Assembly (NCBI RefSeq): GCF_002218085.1 | Contig: NZ_BDUC01000005.1 | Span: 1-64,000, forward strand | Length of the DNA stretch: 64,000 nucleotides | Direction: 5' to 3' | DNA from: Tolypothrix sp. NIES-4075 | Lineage (GTDB): Bacteria; Cyanobacteriota; Cyanobacteriia; Cyanobacteriales; Nostocaceae | Made by a program: the position numbers and the translations under genes | Shown: one piece after another, positions 28,010-36,931 of the stretch | How the letters are laid out: the number at the start of each line of letters is the position of its first letter | Position numbering within the stretch: position 1 is the stretch's first letter | Notes under the pieces: generated by a model | Told to the model about the DNA's origin: nothing | The model's input: only the letters and a program-made list of their open reading frames with translations | The model's database searches: none

Positions 28010-28055
28010 GTAGTAAGCGCTTCAGCGCTTTCTTAAGCACTAAAGTGCTTACTAC
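28010..28055. repeat. Dispersed palindrome, GTAGTAAGCGCTTCAGCGCT family
   Basis: GTAGTAAGCGCTTCAGCGCT followed by TTAAGCACTAAAGTGCTTACTAC: a long imperfect palindrome ending in the mirrored ACTAC. Full-length member of the family. Confidence 0.7.
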
Positions 28056-28063
28056 ATTAAAGA

Positions 28064-28771
28064 ATGAAACAAAAGTTCTCAACTTTCACACTTTTACTAA
28101 ATATTTGCTTATTTTTGGCAGCTAACCCTGGTTGGTGTCAATCTCAGCCAGATATGACACCAAATTCATCCGCCGAGGATTTAGATTTAAGTCCAGAAAT
28201 TATTCAAAATAGCCCAGTTTTGCAACGTTGGCGACGTGATGTACCGAATATTTTGCAAGAAATCAAAAACGATCCTAGTTTTCGCACTCGCTTGCGACTG
28301 GGTTCTCCAGAATTTCCTTCCACAGGACAAGCATTTGGGGTAATTGTTGGTATAGAAGATATTTTTATTGGACGTACCGGCTTAACTGTGAGCGGTGAAT
28401 ATCAGGCAGCGTTTAATGGTAAGCGTGAGGCTTATGGTGCGGACTTACATTATTATTTGCGTCCTTTGGGTAGCTATGTTAATGTTGCTCCCGTCGTTGG
28501 TTATCGACATTTGCAAACAAACCGCTATACAACCGATGGAGTGAATTTAGGCGCGAAGTTGCTGTTGGTTTTGTCTCGCGGTGGTGCGGCAGATATTTCT
28601 TTAACTCAAAGTTGGGTTTCTCCCGGTAGCGGTGAAGAAGTTGGTTTAACACAGCTTTCGCTAGGATATGCTGTTACTTCCAACTTGCGTTTGTCTACAG
28701 ATATTCAAAAGCAAAATTCCCGACTTCAAAAAGATAGTCGCGTTGGTGTCGTTTTAGAATGGATGCCTTAA
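28064..28771 (+). CDS. Putative secreted/outer-membrane beta protein
   Basis: 235 residues. Signal peptide of about 26 residues (LLLNICLFLAANPGWCQ). Residues about 40-75 are polar-helical (IIQNSPVLQRWRRDVPNILQ); from about 90 to the end alternating strands rich in Tyr, Gly and Arg suggest a small outer-membrane barrel (DLHYYLRPLGSYVNVAPVVG). I do not recognise a named family. It follows the acsF terminator and a palindromic repeat, so it is transcribed separately. Confidence 0.6.
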   Translation: MKQKFSTFTLLLNICLFLAANPGWCQSQPDMTPNSSAEDLDLSPEIIQNSPVLQRWRRDVPNILQEIKNDPSFRTRLRLGSPEFPSTGQAFGVIVGIEDIFIGRTGLTVSGEYQAAFNGKREAYGADLHYYLRPLGSYVNVAPVVGYRHLQTNRYTTDGVNLGAKLLLVLSRGGAADISLTQSWVSPGSGEEVGLTQLSLGYAVTSNLRLSTDIQKQNSRLQKDSRVGVVLEWMP

Positions 28772-28946
28772 GATCAAGTTCGGACAAACACTAAACTTGA
28801 TGGCGTAAGTCTAAATACTTAGTATTACGGATTGCAATATCGAATGATTTCATCTTAATCTGGTAAAATCGCGTTTAGTATTAACGCCTTATCTCTGGCA
28901 CGCACTGATAAACTGATTTAGAAAAACACTTTGATAGCCAAAAACG

Positions 28947-29816
28947 ATGAAAGCATCTGCAAAATTCGACTTTGAGGACGAGAAGTTTAACGCACCCCCT
29001 TCTCAAGTCATCCCGTGGTGTCAGATGATTAATCCTCGCTATGGCACAGATGGGATGCAACCCCACGGGTTAGCAATTAAGTTAGATAATGCCCATGCTG
29101 TTGGTTTTCAAGCTGATGAAAATTGGCAGCAGGTAGAACATGAATTTACCTCTGGAGTCGAGTCTGTATTTATCTCCACCACTCCACATATAGTTATAGT
29201 CCGTAGGGGTCCATTATCTGTAAAAGATAGAGAAAGTGGTTTAAAACTGGGTACACTCAAAGAAAATTATGACGCTTTTTTAGCAGACAAACTTAAATTT
29301 AAAACCTTTACTCGCTACCTAATTTTTTTGGTGGGAGAAAACAAAAAGTTTTTACATGAATCACCACTGCAATTAACTTTAAATGGTGCCGCCGGAGCGA
29401 GTTTTAGTAAAAGTTATTGCGAATATCAACAAGGCAAAATCGTCGGTGGTTTCGCCGCCGAACTAGAAAAAGCTTATGCTGCATATCGCAAGCAACCCAT
29501 AACATCAAAAGGTCCACTATTCCATGCTCACGGGATTTTTTGCCCAATAATTGAGTGTGAAGAAAGAGGCATTGAACCAAATACAGTTATGGTCGCTTCA
29601 ACAGTAGATTATAAACGTCCAACGGTGGCGACGTTAACACAATATCTAATTGCTTCCGACTCTCCGGAATCGGCGATTATCTCCAAAAACTTTGAAGAAT
29701 ACAAAGAGTTTGGTAAGGAAGCTGTAAAACCAGAAGCACCGAAGATGGAAATGGCAGGCGTTTCTAGTTCTTATGTTTATGCGGATGAAGATGATTTTGG
29801 TTATCCGCCGTACTAG
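28947..29816 (+). CDS. DUF5895-like conserved cyanobacterial protein
   Basis: 289 residues, soluble, no signal peptide. Opening FDFEDEKFNAPPSQVIPWCQ and the FTRYLIFLVGENKKFLHESP segment recall the DUF5895 family, known mostly from filamentous cyanobacteria and of unknown function. The C-terminus after about residue 255 is acidic and Tyr-rich (VYADEDDFGYPPY), probably disordered. Monocistronic, followed by heptamer repeats. Confidence 0.55.
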   Translation: MKASAKFDFEDEKFNAPPSQVIPWCQMINPRYGTDGMQPHGLAIKLDNAHAVGFQADENWQQVEHEFTSGVESVFISTTPHIVIVRRGPLSVKDRESGLKLGTLKENYDAFLADKLKFKTFTRYLIFLVGENKKFLHESPLQLTLNGAAGASFSKSYCEYQQGKIVGGFAAELEKAYAAYRKQPITSKGPLFHAHGIFCPIIECEERGIEPNTVMVASTVDYKRPTVATLTQYLIASDSPESAIISKNFEEYKEFGKEAVKPEAPKMEMAGVSSSYVYADEDDFGYPPY

Positions 29817-29960
29817 GGAATGGGTAATGGGGAATGGGTAATGGGTAATGAGGAATGGGTAATGGTAAAATGGGTAATGGGGAATGGGGAATGGGTAAAA
29901 ACTATTACCAATTACCAATTACCAATTACCAATTACCAATTACCAATTACCAATTACCAA
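29817..29960. repeat. Heptamer tandem repeats (GGGTAAT / CAATTAC)
   Basis: About ten GGAATGGGTAAT-like units, then about eight perfect CAATTAC units in the opposite sense, filling the gap between two convergent genes. Confidence 0.85.
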
Positions 29961-29964
29961 TGCC

Positions 29965-31233
29965 CTATTCTTTAAGTAGCAAATAATAGAGCGATCCATT
30001 ACCGCCTGTAACCCCAGCGCGATCGCCTGCTAATTGTCCAGTTCCCATAAAGTAATCTACCCGTCCTGGTCCTTTGATGGCGCTTCCTGTATCTTGATCG
30101 AGTACAAAGCGGCTGACACTACGATAATCCAGCCGTCCTGAGGCGGTAGGATAGGGAAATGAGGTATTAACTAGCGCTAGTGCGCCAGGAGGCATGATAG
30201 ACTTGTCTGTAGCAATAGAACGCTCTGGTGTCACCGGTACATTAATACTGCCGCTAGCTGGTTCACCGCCGGTTTCTTTGAAGAAAACAAACCTTTCCCA
30301 GCGCGGTAGATAATTATTTAACTCTTGCGGATGTTGGTGAAAATACTCAGTCATCCGTGGGAGGGTCAGTTGTTTCAAAGTTACTTTGCCGTCTTTTGCT
30401 AATTCTCGCCCGATACTTGTCCAAGGGTAATCTGTACCACCTGCATAGCCGATACTGGTTGTAGTTCCGTTGGTTAACTGAATCTGAGCGGAACCTTGGA
30501 TTTGCACCATGTACGCATCCCAGCGATCGCGGAACCACAATATTTCCAAACCGCGCAACCGACTTTTATCTCCAAGCAAACCATCTTTTCCTTCTAGCTG
30601 TATCCGTTTCGGATGCGGTTTACTCCATTTCTCAAAGTCTGGTGGTAATCGATAAAGGGGATATTTATATACATTTGTGCGAACCCGGCTTGCAATATAA
30701 GCAGGCTCGTAGTATGCAGTAAATTTAACAGTACCCTTGCCGTCATTACCTATTGATTTGTAAAAGACAAATTCCCGCTGGACAGCTGCTTGCAGTTGTG
30801 CCGGAGAATTGGAGCTGACAACTAATTGACGGAAACGCACTAAACTGCGATACACGCGATCGCGGGTAATTTCCTTAATTGGATAATTCTGATACACAGC
30901 GATCGCCTTATCTTTTTGCAGATAACTCAGACTGTTGTCAATCGATGCTAAGAGTGCGTTGCGATCGCCTGGTTTATCCCCTCGACTCCAAATTTGCTCA
31001 TCCCAACCCAAGCAAGCAGATTGGGAAGCACAATCCGTTCCCAATTCCATCGGTTTTAGTACAGAGTGTACCGATGGAATTCTTGGTACTGGTATTACCA
31101 CTGGCGGGGCTTGAGGATTGTTTGGTAACGGCAGCGGTGGTAAACTAGGAATTTGAGCAACAGCTGACCAGAGTGGGATAATAAAAGCAACTCCCAAACT
31201 TAAGGAAAGCAAACCAAGGGTTTTTCTCATCAT
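29965..31233 (-). CDS. mltA: Membrane-bound lytic murein transglycosylase A
   Basis: 422 residues. Signal peptide to about residue 27 (WSAVAQ), then a Pro-rich linker. The MltA domain spans residues about 170-330 (KFTAYYEPAYIASR ... VQIQGSAQIQL) and the C-terminal 3D domain carries its aspartates (LDQDTGSAIKGPGRVDYFMG, ending GDRAGVTGGNGSLYYLL). Cleaves peptidoglycan glycan strands to anhydro-muropeptides in the periplasm. No lipobox cysteine, so it is probably soluble periplasmic. Its start directly abuts the stop of the small upstream gene, implying co-translation. Confidence 0.88.
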   Translation of the reverse strand: MMRKTLGLLSLSLGVAFIIPLWSAVAQIPSLPPLPLPNNPQAPPVVIPVPRIPSVHSVLKPMELGTDCASQSACLGWDEQIWSRGDKPGDRNALLASIDNSLSYLQKDKAIAVYQNYPIKEITRDRVYRSLVRFRQLVVSSNSPAQLQAAVQREFVFYKSIGNDGKGTVKFTAYYEPAYIASRVRTNVYKYPLYRLPPDFEKWSKPHPKRIQLEGKDGLLGDKSRLRGLEILWFRDRWDAYMVQIQGSAQIQLTNGTTTSIGYAGGTDYPWTSIGRELAKDGKVTLKQLTLPRMTEYFHQHPQELNNYLPRWERFVFFKETGGEPASGSINVPVTPERSIATDKSIMPPGALALVNTSFPYPTASGRLDYRSVSRFVLDQDTGSAIKGPGRVDYFMGTGQLAGDRAGVTGGNGSLYYLLLKE

Positions 31234-31494
31234 TTAGTTGAATCTTTCAACACTAGAACTAAAAACTGGTTCTACCCGGATTGCTAAAATCCGAGAGGGA
31301 CGTACTACCATATACTCTCCCTGACCGGAAATATTTTTGATGGGTACGCTGATAAAATCATTAGAAGCAGCCTTTGGCATAAGTTCGCCACTGTACCACT
31401 TCTGAAAATCTTGAATTGTCGGAAAGCGTATTTCTTCCCGGTGTCCACCATCCATCATTAGGTGTACTGCAAATTCGCTCGGTGTTCTAGGCAT
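31234..31494 (-). CDS. Small conserved hypothetical upstream of mltA
   Basis: 86 residues, soluble, with no recognised domain (PSEFAVHLMMDGGHREEIRF ... QGEYMVVRPSRILAIRVEPV). The stop is immediately followed by the mltA ATG, so they form one operon. Beta-rich and perhaps a single-domain adaptor; function unknown. Confidence 0.6.
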   Translation of the reverse strand: MPRTPSEFAVHLMMDGGHREEIRFPTIQDFQKWYSGELMPKAASNDFISVPIKNISGQGEYMVVRPSRILAIRVEPVFSSSVERFN

Positions 31495-31964
31495 AAAGTT
31501 GAATCATTTGAAACACATCCAACCCATTTTCAACTACTTAACCCCAAAATGGGAAGAGGAGGGGAGCCAGCGCGTTGCGGAGGTCACGAACGTTGTAGCG
31601 ACTGGCGTGGGGAAGTGGGGGAGGGGGGAGTGGGGGAAGAAAAACTTATAAATCATAACTCATAACTTCCCGTACAGACGTTACGAAAGGACGTCTCTAC
31701 ATAACTTTGCTCCTCATAACTCATAACTCATAACTCATAACTCATAACTTTTACTTTCGGCTATGACGCTTGTTTAACCAGAAACAGTTCCCAGCAAGTT
31801 GTTCGGCATGTTGGGCGATCGCATAAGTTATTTTATCTAGTTTGGCGCAAGAATGAAAATAGGTACGCGATCGATTATGACAACTAAACGATATCTAAAA
31901 AATTTCGACTTGCATCTTACGTCAAGTGACTGTTCTACAGTGATGTCGATGCGTGAAAAGCATT

Positions 31965-32141
31965 ATGAAGGAAAAAACATTCATCTTTACAGGCGGAAAT
32001 CCGAGCATAATGCAAAGCTTAAATGGTATGGTGCAATCTGAGTATTCGCTGCAAAGTCAGCCTCAATTTAGTTTTCCCGATCCTCAGCTATTTGAATATA
32101 TGGGCACGCAAGCTGCATTGAATGAAAATCTTAGCCGTTGA
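31965..32141 (+). CDS. Possible small protein of unknown function
   Basis: 58 codons from an ATG at 31965 (MKEKTFIFTGGNPSIMQSLN ... TQAALNENLSR). Composition is protein-like and it ends shortly before a hairpin, but there is no clear ribosome binding site and no recognised family. An overlapping ORF at 31853-32041 in another frame is less protein-like. Confidence 0.3.
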   Translation: MKEKTFIFTGGNPSIMQSLNGMVQSEYSLQSQPQFSFPDPQLFEYMGTQAALNENLSR

Positions 32142-32157
32142 GAGAGAAGATAAAAAT

Positions 32158-32203
32158 AAAAGGTAAAAGCTAAAAAATTTCTTTTCTTACACTTTTACCT
32201 TTT
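32158..32203. terminator. Long hairpin after the squalene/phytoene synthase-like gene
   Basis: AAAAGGTAAAAG and CTTTTACCTTTT are perfect 12-base inverted copies separated by 22 bases, 20 bases beyond the stop of the minus-strand gene. AT-rich, so a weak terminator or repeat. Confidence 0.4.
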
Positions 32204-32224
32204 AACTTTTAACTTATTCACATA

Positions 32225-33046
32225 TTACTTGCTCAGATTAGTCACCTGCTCAATTAGTGCTAAAACATCACTGCGGCTAAGTTTATCTTTGCCATTAGCA
32301 AGAGCGTTAAGAGTGCCATGAGCCAATGTTAGTGGAATTTGACAAAAATCTAATGCAGGACCCGCAGGAAGGGCTTTGGTGTAAGCATCTGCTAAAATTA
32401 GATTGCGTTGAGCGTAAGCTTGGATATCATCTGCATTCCAACCATCTGGAAAGAAGTTGACCCCACGAGTCAAATCTTCATTGTGGTTGCGGAGGATGTT
32501 AACCGCTTGTAAGCCGCGACCAAAAGCGATCGCATGGGTACGGTTTGTATCAGTACCATCATACCATGCCCAGATGTCAGAAAGTAATAATCCTACTGCA
32601 CCTGCAACTCCAAAGGTATAACGATCTAAATCAAACTCTGTATGAATTTTCCAGTTTTTTCCTGCCCAGTATGCCATGCGATCCGCCATCGCCGCAGTCG
32701 CATCCCAAATCCGAGGTGCGATACTCTCAGGTGCTAGTAGTGCCCATTCTCGTATCCGCAGGCTTACTTCTGCTAAAGAATCTTCGTGGCTGCCAAATCC
32801 CACAGAGAAAGCATCAACCGCGAAGCCATCAACACCTGCTTGTAATGTCAAACTAATTGTTTGCAATAATCTCGCTTTAGTGGCATTATCTAGTTCTGGA
32901 TGATCCTCAATTTCATCAATCGCACGCATACACAAGTATGCAGATGAAACTGCTTCTTGCAATCCTGGTGGTAAAATACTAATTGGGATGTAAAATGTTC
33001 GACTAGTCTCTTTGAGGATTTGCAATGCGTAATTACGTAAATCCAT
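32225..33046 (-). CDS. Squalene/phytoene synthase family protein
   Basis: 273 residues from the ATG at 33046, chosen because AGAGGAG lies just upstream; an earlier TTG/ATG would add 26 residues. The all-helical head-to-head prenyl synthase fold is indicated by the first Asp/Glu-rich motif D44-E-I-E-D48 and the second region LQAVNILRNHNED (R186-N187...E190-D191), followed by GVNFFPDGW. In canonical enzymes the second motif reads R-D-x-x-E-D; here the first Asp is Asn. Likely joins two prenyl diphosphates (for carotenoid, squalene or hopanoid synthesis), but the exact product cannot be told. Confidence 0.75.
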   Translation of the reverse strand: MDLRNYALQILKETSRTFYIPISILPPGLQEAVSSAYLCMRAIDEIEDHPELDNATKARLLQTISLTLQAGVDGFAVDAFSVGFGSHEDSLAEVSLRIREWALLAPESIAPRIWDATAAMADRMAYWAGKNWKIHTEFDLDRYTFGVAGAVGLLLSDIWAWYDGTDTNRTHAIAFGRGLQAVNILRNHNEDLTRGVNFFPDGWNADDIQAYAQRNLILADAYTKALPAGPALDFCQIPLTLAHGTLNALANGKDKLSRSDVLALIEQVTNLSK

Positions 33047-34106
33047 TTTTTCACTCCTCTGTTGATTTTCACACCACATAAATTTTGAGGTTTTTTGATT
33101 ACGTTGGATATAGTTTTTACTCAACCTGAAAAACCGTAGATACGCTAGTATCTCATCGAAAAACTTATCATTTTTAGTATCTCAATTTACAAAAACCCAA
33201 ATTTGATTAAAGTCTAGTATATAGGGCTTTGGTTGCAAAAATGTGTGGTTTGTGGTTTGATATAGATGTTATAAAGGTTCATTGTAAATATAAACAATAT
33301 TGCTCATATCCAGTTAATTACCTGCAAAATTTTCTCAAACTGAACAGCCAAATCAGAGGGATGAAAGCAAATTATATCTGCGTTCTGATGATGAACAAGC
33401 CAGAATTGGTGTATATATAGAGAAAAATGAGAAAAAACCTTTAAATAACAGCTTAGGAATGGAAACTTTGAGGACGCTTCCCGCAAGGTAGTTGAGCGGA
33501 CACATCTTGCCGCTACACCGTACCCGCCGATGGAAGAAAATAGATTATTGCCCCCAACCCCATAATCGCGATGGCACATCAATTGCTGATTTCGCAGCGA
33601 CATTAGTAAAATTAAATACGTTCTCTGACTAGACGATGATTGAGAAAAAGTAGTTCCCGAAGCCGAAACTAAAGACTGGGAAGCAATTTGGCGACAAAAA
33701 AGATGGTGAGTCCACTCTCAAGTTGCCTGTACCATCTATTCGTAGTGGCTAGGAGCGTTGTTTCGGTTGAATATCGCACATCGATTACAGCCAGCCAAAT
33801 TTATCCCCTCGGTTAGTGTTAAATACTTTACCACAAGCTATGAAAGCTTGGTCTGTCGGCAACTCTTGGAGACTTTGAGGAGCGCGACACGCTGCTTTGT
33901 GTGAATGCGTTCCCCGACTAACCGAAAAAACTCTTTAAGGCTCGCGGACTGGCTACCACTGCGTTATATAATTTTCGACTATTATTTTTGCACCCTCTTT
34001 ACATATATTAAGTTTTATATCATCAAATATAAATATTACCCAAGAAATATATACAGCCTCAAAATAATATGAAAAATATATTATAGAGGACTGTAAAACA
34101 CGGAAA
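33047..34106. other. Gene-poor region with decayed coding traces
   Basis: About 1060 bases. No intact gene. Short protein-like stretches appear in different + frames between about 33360 and 33740 and are reported as a pseudogene remnant. The last 150 bases are AT-rich and probably hold the promoter for the lipoprotein-NRAMP operon. Confidence 0.5.
33363..33740 (+). pseudogene. Decayed gene of unknown family
   Basis: Separate frames read KLYLRSDDEQARIGVYIEKN followed by EKKPLNNSLG near 33368-33480, then DGTSIADFAATLVKLNTFSD near 33571-33630, then EAETKDWEAIWRQKRW near 33661-33708 and DGESTLKLPVPSIRSG just after. Each is protein-like but is separated from the next by stops and frame changes. 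I cannot name the family. Confidence 0.35.
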
Positions 34107-34544
34107 ATGTCAGAAATTCAAAAAGGTATATTTCTCAAAAATGGTTTGTTATTACTGACATTGTTTACTGTGGCTTGTAGTAGCAAAGTTTCAACGAAGG
34201 AATTGAAAGAAGAGTCACAAAAAGTGTCTTCGTGGGCAGCGACGGAGCAGATGATTGGTAATGCATGGATACGCGATGCCGTGCCGACAACCTACGCCAA
34301 ACAAACATTAATAAAAGCTGAGTCAGAATTGCAAAAATCAGCTGAGCAAATCGAAAAAATGCAGCCAGAAACAGCAGCGCAAGAACAATACAAATCAAAA
34401 ATATTAGAACATAGCAAAGTCGGAAAAATTATCTCAGAAAAAATGTCAAGAGCAGTTGGCGAAAAAAAGAAATCTGCGGTAAAAGTACAACTGGCGAAAT
34501 TAGAAAGCGATCGCGCTGAATTACAAAAACTATCTCAGCCATGA
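34107..34544 (+). CDS. Putative lipoprotein, first gene of the NRAMP-like operon
   Basis: 145 residues. The N-terminus has a hydrophobic stretch ending in a lipobox-like LFTVACSS, so C24 may be lipidated after signal peptidase II cleavage. The rest is highly charged and helical (LQKSAEQIEKMQPETAAQEQ), likely coiled coil. Its stop overlaps the start of the transporter gene by four bases (ATGA), so the two are translationally coupled. No family recognised; a periplasmic accessory factor of the transporter is plausible. Confidence 0.65.
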   Translation: MSEIQKGIFLKNGLLLLTLFTVACSSKVSTKELKEESQKVSSWAATEQMIGNAWIRDAVPTTYAKQTLIKAESELQKSAEQIEKMQPETAAQEQYKSKILEHSKVGKIISEKMSRAVGEKKKSAVKVQLAKLESDRAELQKLSQP

Positions 34545-35755
34545 AAAAAATTTTTGAAATCGCTTTGGGCATTGTTACTAGTATCGGTGGTTTTCTTGAT
34601 GTGGGAGCGATCGCCACCGCTGCCGAAGCTGGATCTATATACGGATTTCAACTAATTTGGGTGATTCTTCTCGGCACTATTTGTGTAATCTTCCTCGTAG
34701 AAATGTCCGGACGGTTAGCAGCAGTTAGCAAACACACATTAGCCGCAGCAGTCCGGGAACGTTTCGGTTTTAACTTTTATGTTATTCCCCTATTTGCCGA
34801 AATTGTCGTTGATTTTTTGGTCTTAGCAGCAGAAATTGGTGGCGTTTGTATTGCCCTACAATTATTAACAGGTATCAGCTTTCAATGGTTTGCTTTACCC
34901 GTTGCCTTTGCAATTTGGTCATTAATTTGGTTTGGCAACTTTGGCATTATTGAAAATGGCGTTTCCGTGCTGGGATTAATTACATTAGTATTTGTCTTCG
35001 CTACTTTCAAGCTGCATCCATCCCTAACCCAAATTGGTACTGGTTTATTGCCAACATTACCAAAAGAAGATACCGCACATTACTTATTTCTGGTAGTTAG
35101 TATCTTGGGTGCATTAATTAGCCCCTACCTATTTTACTTTTACTCATCTGGCGCAGTCGAAGATAAATGGGATGAAAGTCATATTGGTGTAAATCGCGCC
35201 GTTGCCGGTTTAGGAATGAGCTTTGGCAGTATCGTATCATTAGGGTTGTTGATAGTGTCAGCGGTCGTACTTAAACCGAAAGGTATCCAAGTTGATAGCT
35301 ACGAACAAGCGGCGTTGATGTTAACTGAACCTTTTGGTTACTGGGGCTTTATTTTATTTGCCGCATCACTAGGAATTGCTTGTTTCGGTGCAGCACTAGA
35401 AGTAACTCTCGACACCGCGTATATTGTCGCTCAAGCTTTTGGTTGGAATTGGGGCGAAAATCTCAAACCAAAAGATGCTGCACGCTTTAGTTTTGTTTAC
35501 ACGGTGTTTGTCTTCCTCGCTTCATTACTAATGGTATTTGGTGTTGATCCCTTACAATTAACTTTGTTTTCAATGGCGATTACAGCAGTAATTTTGCCAC
35601 CTGTAATTATACCATTCCTGGTATTAATGAACGATAAATTATATGTTGGCAAATATCGCAACGGCTGGATTAGTAATAGCGTTGTTATATTTACAATAGT
35701 GCTGGCATTTGTGCTAGCGCTGGTAGCTATTCCTCTAGAAATTCTTGGAGGGTGA
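34541..35755 (+). CDS. NRAMP-related transporter lacking canonical metal-site residues
   Basis: 404 residues with about eleven membrane helices. Helix 1 (FLDVGAIATAAEAGSIYGFQ) aligns with the NRAMP motif D-P-G-N-x-A-T-D, but reads D20-V-G-A23: the Asp is kept and the Asn is Ala. Helix 6 (GALISPYLFYFYSSG) replaces the M-P-H of classical members with S194-P195-Y196, removing the methionine that selects transition metals. It may therefore carry another ion such as Mg2+, or act differently, as proposed for divergent NRAMP clades. Sits in an operon with a lipoprotein upstream and two PRC-barrel proteins downstream. Confidence 0.75.
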   Translation: MKKIFEIALGIVTSIGGFLDVGAIATAAEAGSIYGFQLIWVILLGTICVIFLVEMSGRLAAVSKHTLAAAVRERFGFNFYVIPLFAEIVVDFLVLAAEIGGVCIALQLLTGISFQWFALPVAFAIWSLIWFGNFGIIENGVSVLGLITLVFVFATFKLHPSLTQIGTGLLPTLPKEDTAHYLFLVVSILGALISPYLFYFYSSGAVEDKWDESHIGVNRAVAGLGMSFGSIVSLGLLIVSAVVLKPKGIQVDSYEQAALMLTEPFGYWGFILFAASLGIACFGAALEVTLDTAYIVAQAFGWNWGENLKPKDAARFSFVYTVFVFLASLLMVFGVDPLQLTLFSMAITAVILPPVIIPFLVLMNDKLYVGKYRNGWISNSVVIFTIVLAFVLALVAIPLEILGG

Positions 35756-35891
35756 GGAGAATTTTATATTTTAGATTTATACCTCTATTCTACTCTCTTT
35801 CTCTGCGTCCTCAGCGCCCACCGAAGCTTTGATCGGAGGAAACCTCCGCTCAAACTTCTCTCTGCGGTACGTTAATAGGAAATACTCAAAA

Positions 35892-36260
35892 ATGGACATA
35901 ATTAGAGATGTACTCGACAACCAATTAGTTGACCGCAATCAGCGCAACATGGGTAAAGTTGATGGTATTGTTATGGAGTTGCGCGACGGCGAACCGCCAA
36001 GACTAGCTTATATTGAAGTGGGAGTGACAACCCTTGCCGGACGAATAAATCCGCGCTTGGCAGGTTGGGTAGCAGCGATCGCACGAACATGGGGTGCTAA
36101 ACAAAGCGAACCGTTTCGGATACCTTGGTCAAAGGTGCGAGATGTTGGTATTGATGTTGAAGTCGATGTTGAGGCACAAGAAACACCAGCATTAGGTTAC
36201 GAAAAATGGTTAAGCGATCGCATTATCACACGCATTCCAGGCGCGAATCATGGCGAATGA
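35892..36260 (+). CDS. PRC-barrel-like protein 1
   Basis: 122 residues from the ATG at 35892 (MDIIRDVLDNQLVDRNQRNM); an upstream start at 35829 lies in a repeat-like stretch. The pattern of short beta strands (GKVDGIVMELRDGEPPRLAY ... IPWSKVRDVGIDVEV) is a PRC-barrel, a small domain often involved in binding partner proteins or RNA. It overlaps the next gene by 11 bases. Co-transcription with the NRAMP-like gene 136 bases upstream is likely; the role is unknown. Confidence 0.65.
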   Translation: MDIIRDVLDNQLVDRNQRNMGKVDGIVMELRDGEPPRLAYIEVGVTTLAGRINPRLAGWVAAIARTWGAKQSEPFRIPWSKVRDVGIDVEVDVEAQETPALGYEKWLSDRIITRIPGANHGE

Positions 36261-36585
36261 AATTCATCTAGAACTGCTGCTGGGTAAAACAGTATTAGAC
36301 TCAACAGGTAAAGCGATCGGACGCATTGAAGAAGTACGCGCTTCTAAACAAGGTGAAGAATGGATTGTTCAGGAATATCTGATTGGCTATGCTGCGATAT
36401 TAGAAAGACTATCCGCTTGGACAGTTGGGTTAGGAATTTTACATCTACTTGGAGCGCGTAAAATCCACGACGGTTATACAATACCTTGGGATAAGCTTGA
36501 TTTAACTGACCCGAATAAGCCGCGTTTGCGTTGTAGTTTAGATGAATTGAAATCATTATCTCAACAGCCAGAAGACGCAGAATAA
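36250..36585 (+). CDS. PRC-barrel-like protein 2
   Basis: 111 residues. PRC-barrel strands (LGKTVLDSTGKAIGRIEEVR ... DGYTIPWDKLDLTDPNKPRL) as in the upstream protein, but with an insertion that is rather hydrophobic (LIGYAAILERLSAWTVGLGI) and may touch the membrane. The start overlaps the upstream stop. Last gene of the (+) operon; its stop lies 2 bases from the stop of the convergent DUF1622 gene. Confidence 0.65.
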   Translation: MANEIHLELLLGKTVLDSTGKAIGRIEEVRASKQGEEWIVQEYLIGYAAILERLSAWTVGLGILHLLGARKIHDGYTIPWDKLDLTDPNKPRLRCSLDELKSLSQQPEDAE

Positions 36586-36586
36586 A

Positions 36587-36931
36587 TCAATCTTGCTGCC
36601 ATCCTTTAGTAAAAAGCTGTTTTGTGTGAATTTGCTTCGCTTCCCAAGTAAAAAGCCTTTTTAGCAAAGTTCTCAGCAAAAGAATCATGCTAAAAGTAAA
36701 TATTTGCTGCCAACTTTTTAGTTCAATTGTTTTCAACAAAGTTCCAGCTAACTTAAAATTAAGCGCTATCAAAGCACCTTCAGCTATCAAATATTGGGCG
36801 TATTCAAGGTGGCGATAACCATTAATTAACTCAATTATTGCCGCAATAACATATCTAATTAGCAGCAATGAGCCAATTAACTCAATCAGCAAAATTAAAA
36901 AATCAAAATGTAAAATATTACTTACGGACAT
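36587..36931 (-). CDS. DUF1622 family membrane protein, second copy
   Basis: 114 residues, two to three hydrophobic helices (FDFLILLIELIGSLLLIRYV; LIAEGALIALNFKLAGTLLK). Related in layout to its upstream neighbour and to the DUF1622 family of small membrane proteins (unknown function). Starts within the last 14 bases of the upstream copy, so translated together with it. More diverged than the first copy. Confidence 0.65.
   Translation of the reverse strand: MSVSNILHFDFLILLIELIGSLLLIRYVIAAIIELINGYRHLEYAQYLIAEGALIALNFKLAGTLLKTIELKSWQQIFTFSMILLLRTLLKRLFTWEAKQIHTKQLFTKGWQQD

Larger units (their letters stand above)
31495..32224. other. Intergenic region with repeats
   Basis: About 730 bases. 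It includes a G-rich stretch at 31610-31640, five CATAACT heptamers near 31704-31750, and a possible 58-62 codon reading frame at 31965-32141 (listed separately). No other gene is convincing. Confidence 0.5.

Noticed and set aside
29646..29918. Minus-strand ORF rich in Pro/His/Tyr after the DUF5895-like gene
   Set aside because: It is the translation of the CAATTAC/GGGTAAT heptamer repeats.
34107..34398. Minus-strand ORF opposite the lipoprotein
   Set aside because: The + strand frame has a lipobox and is coupled to the transporter; the opposite frame has no support.
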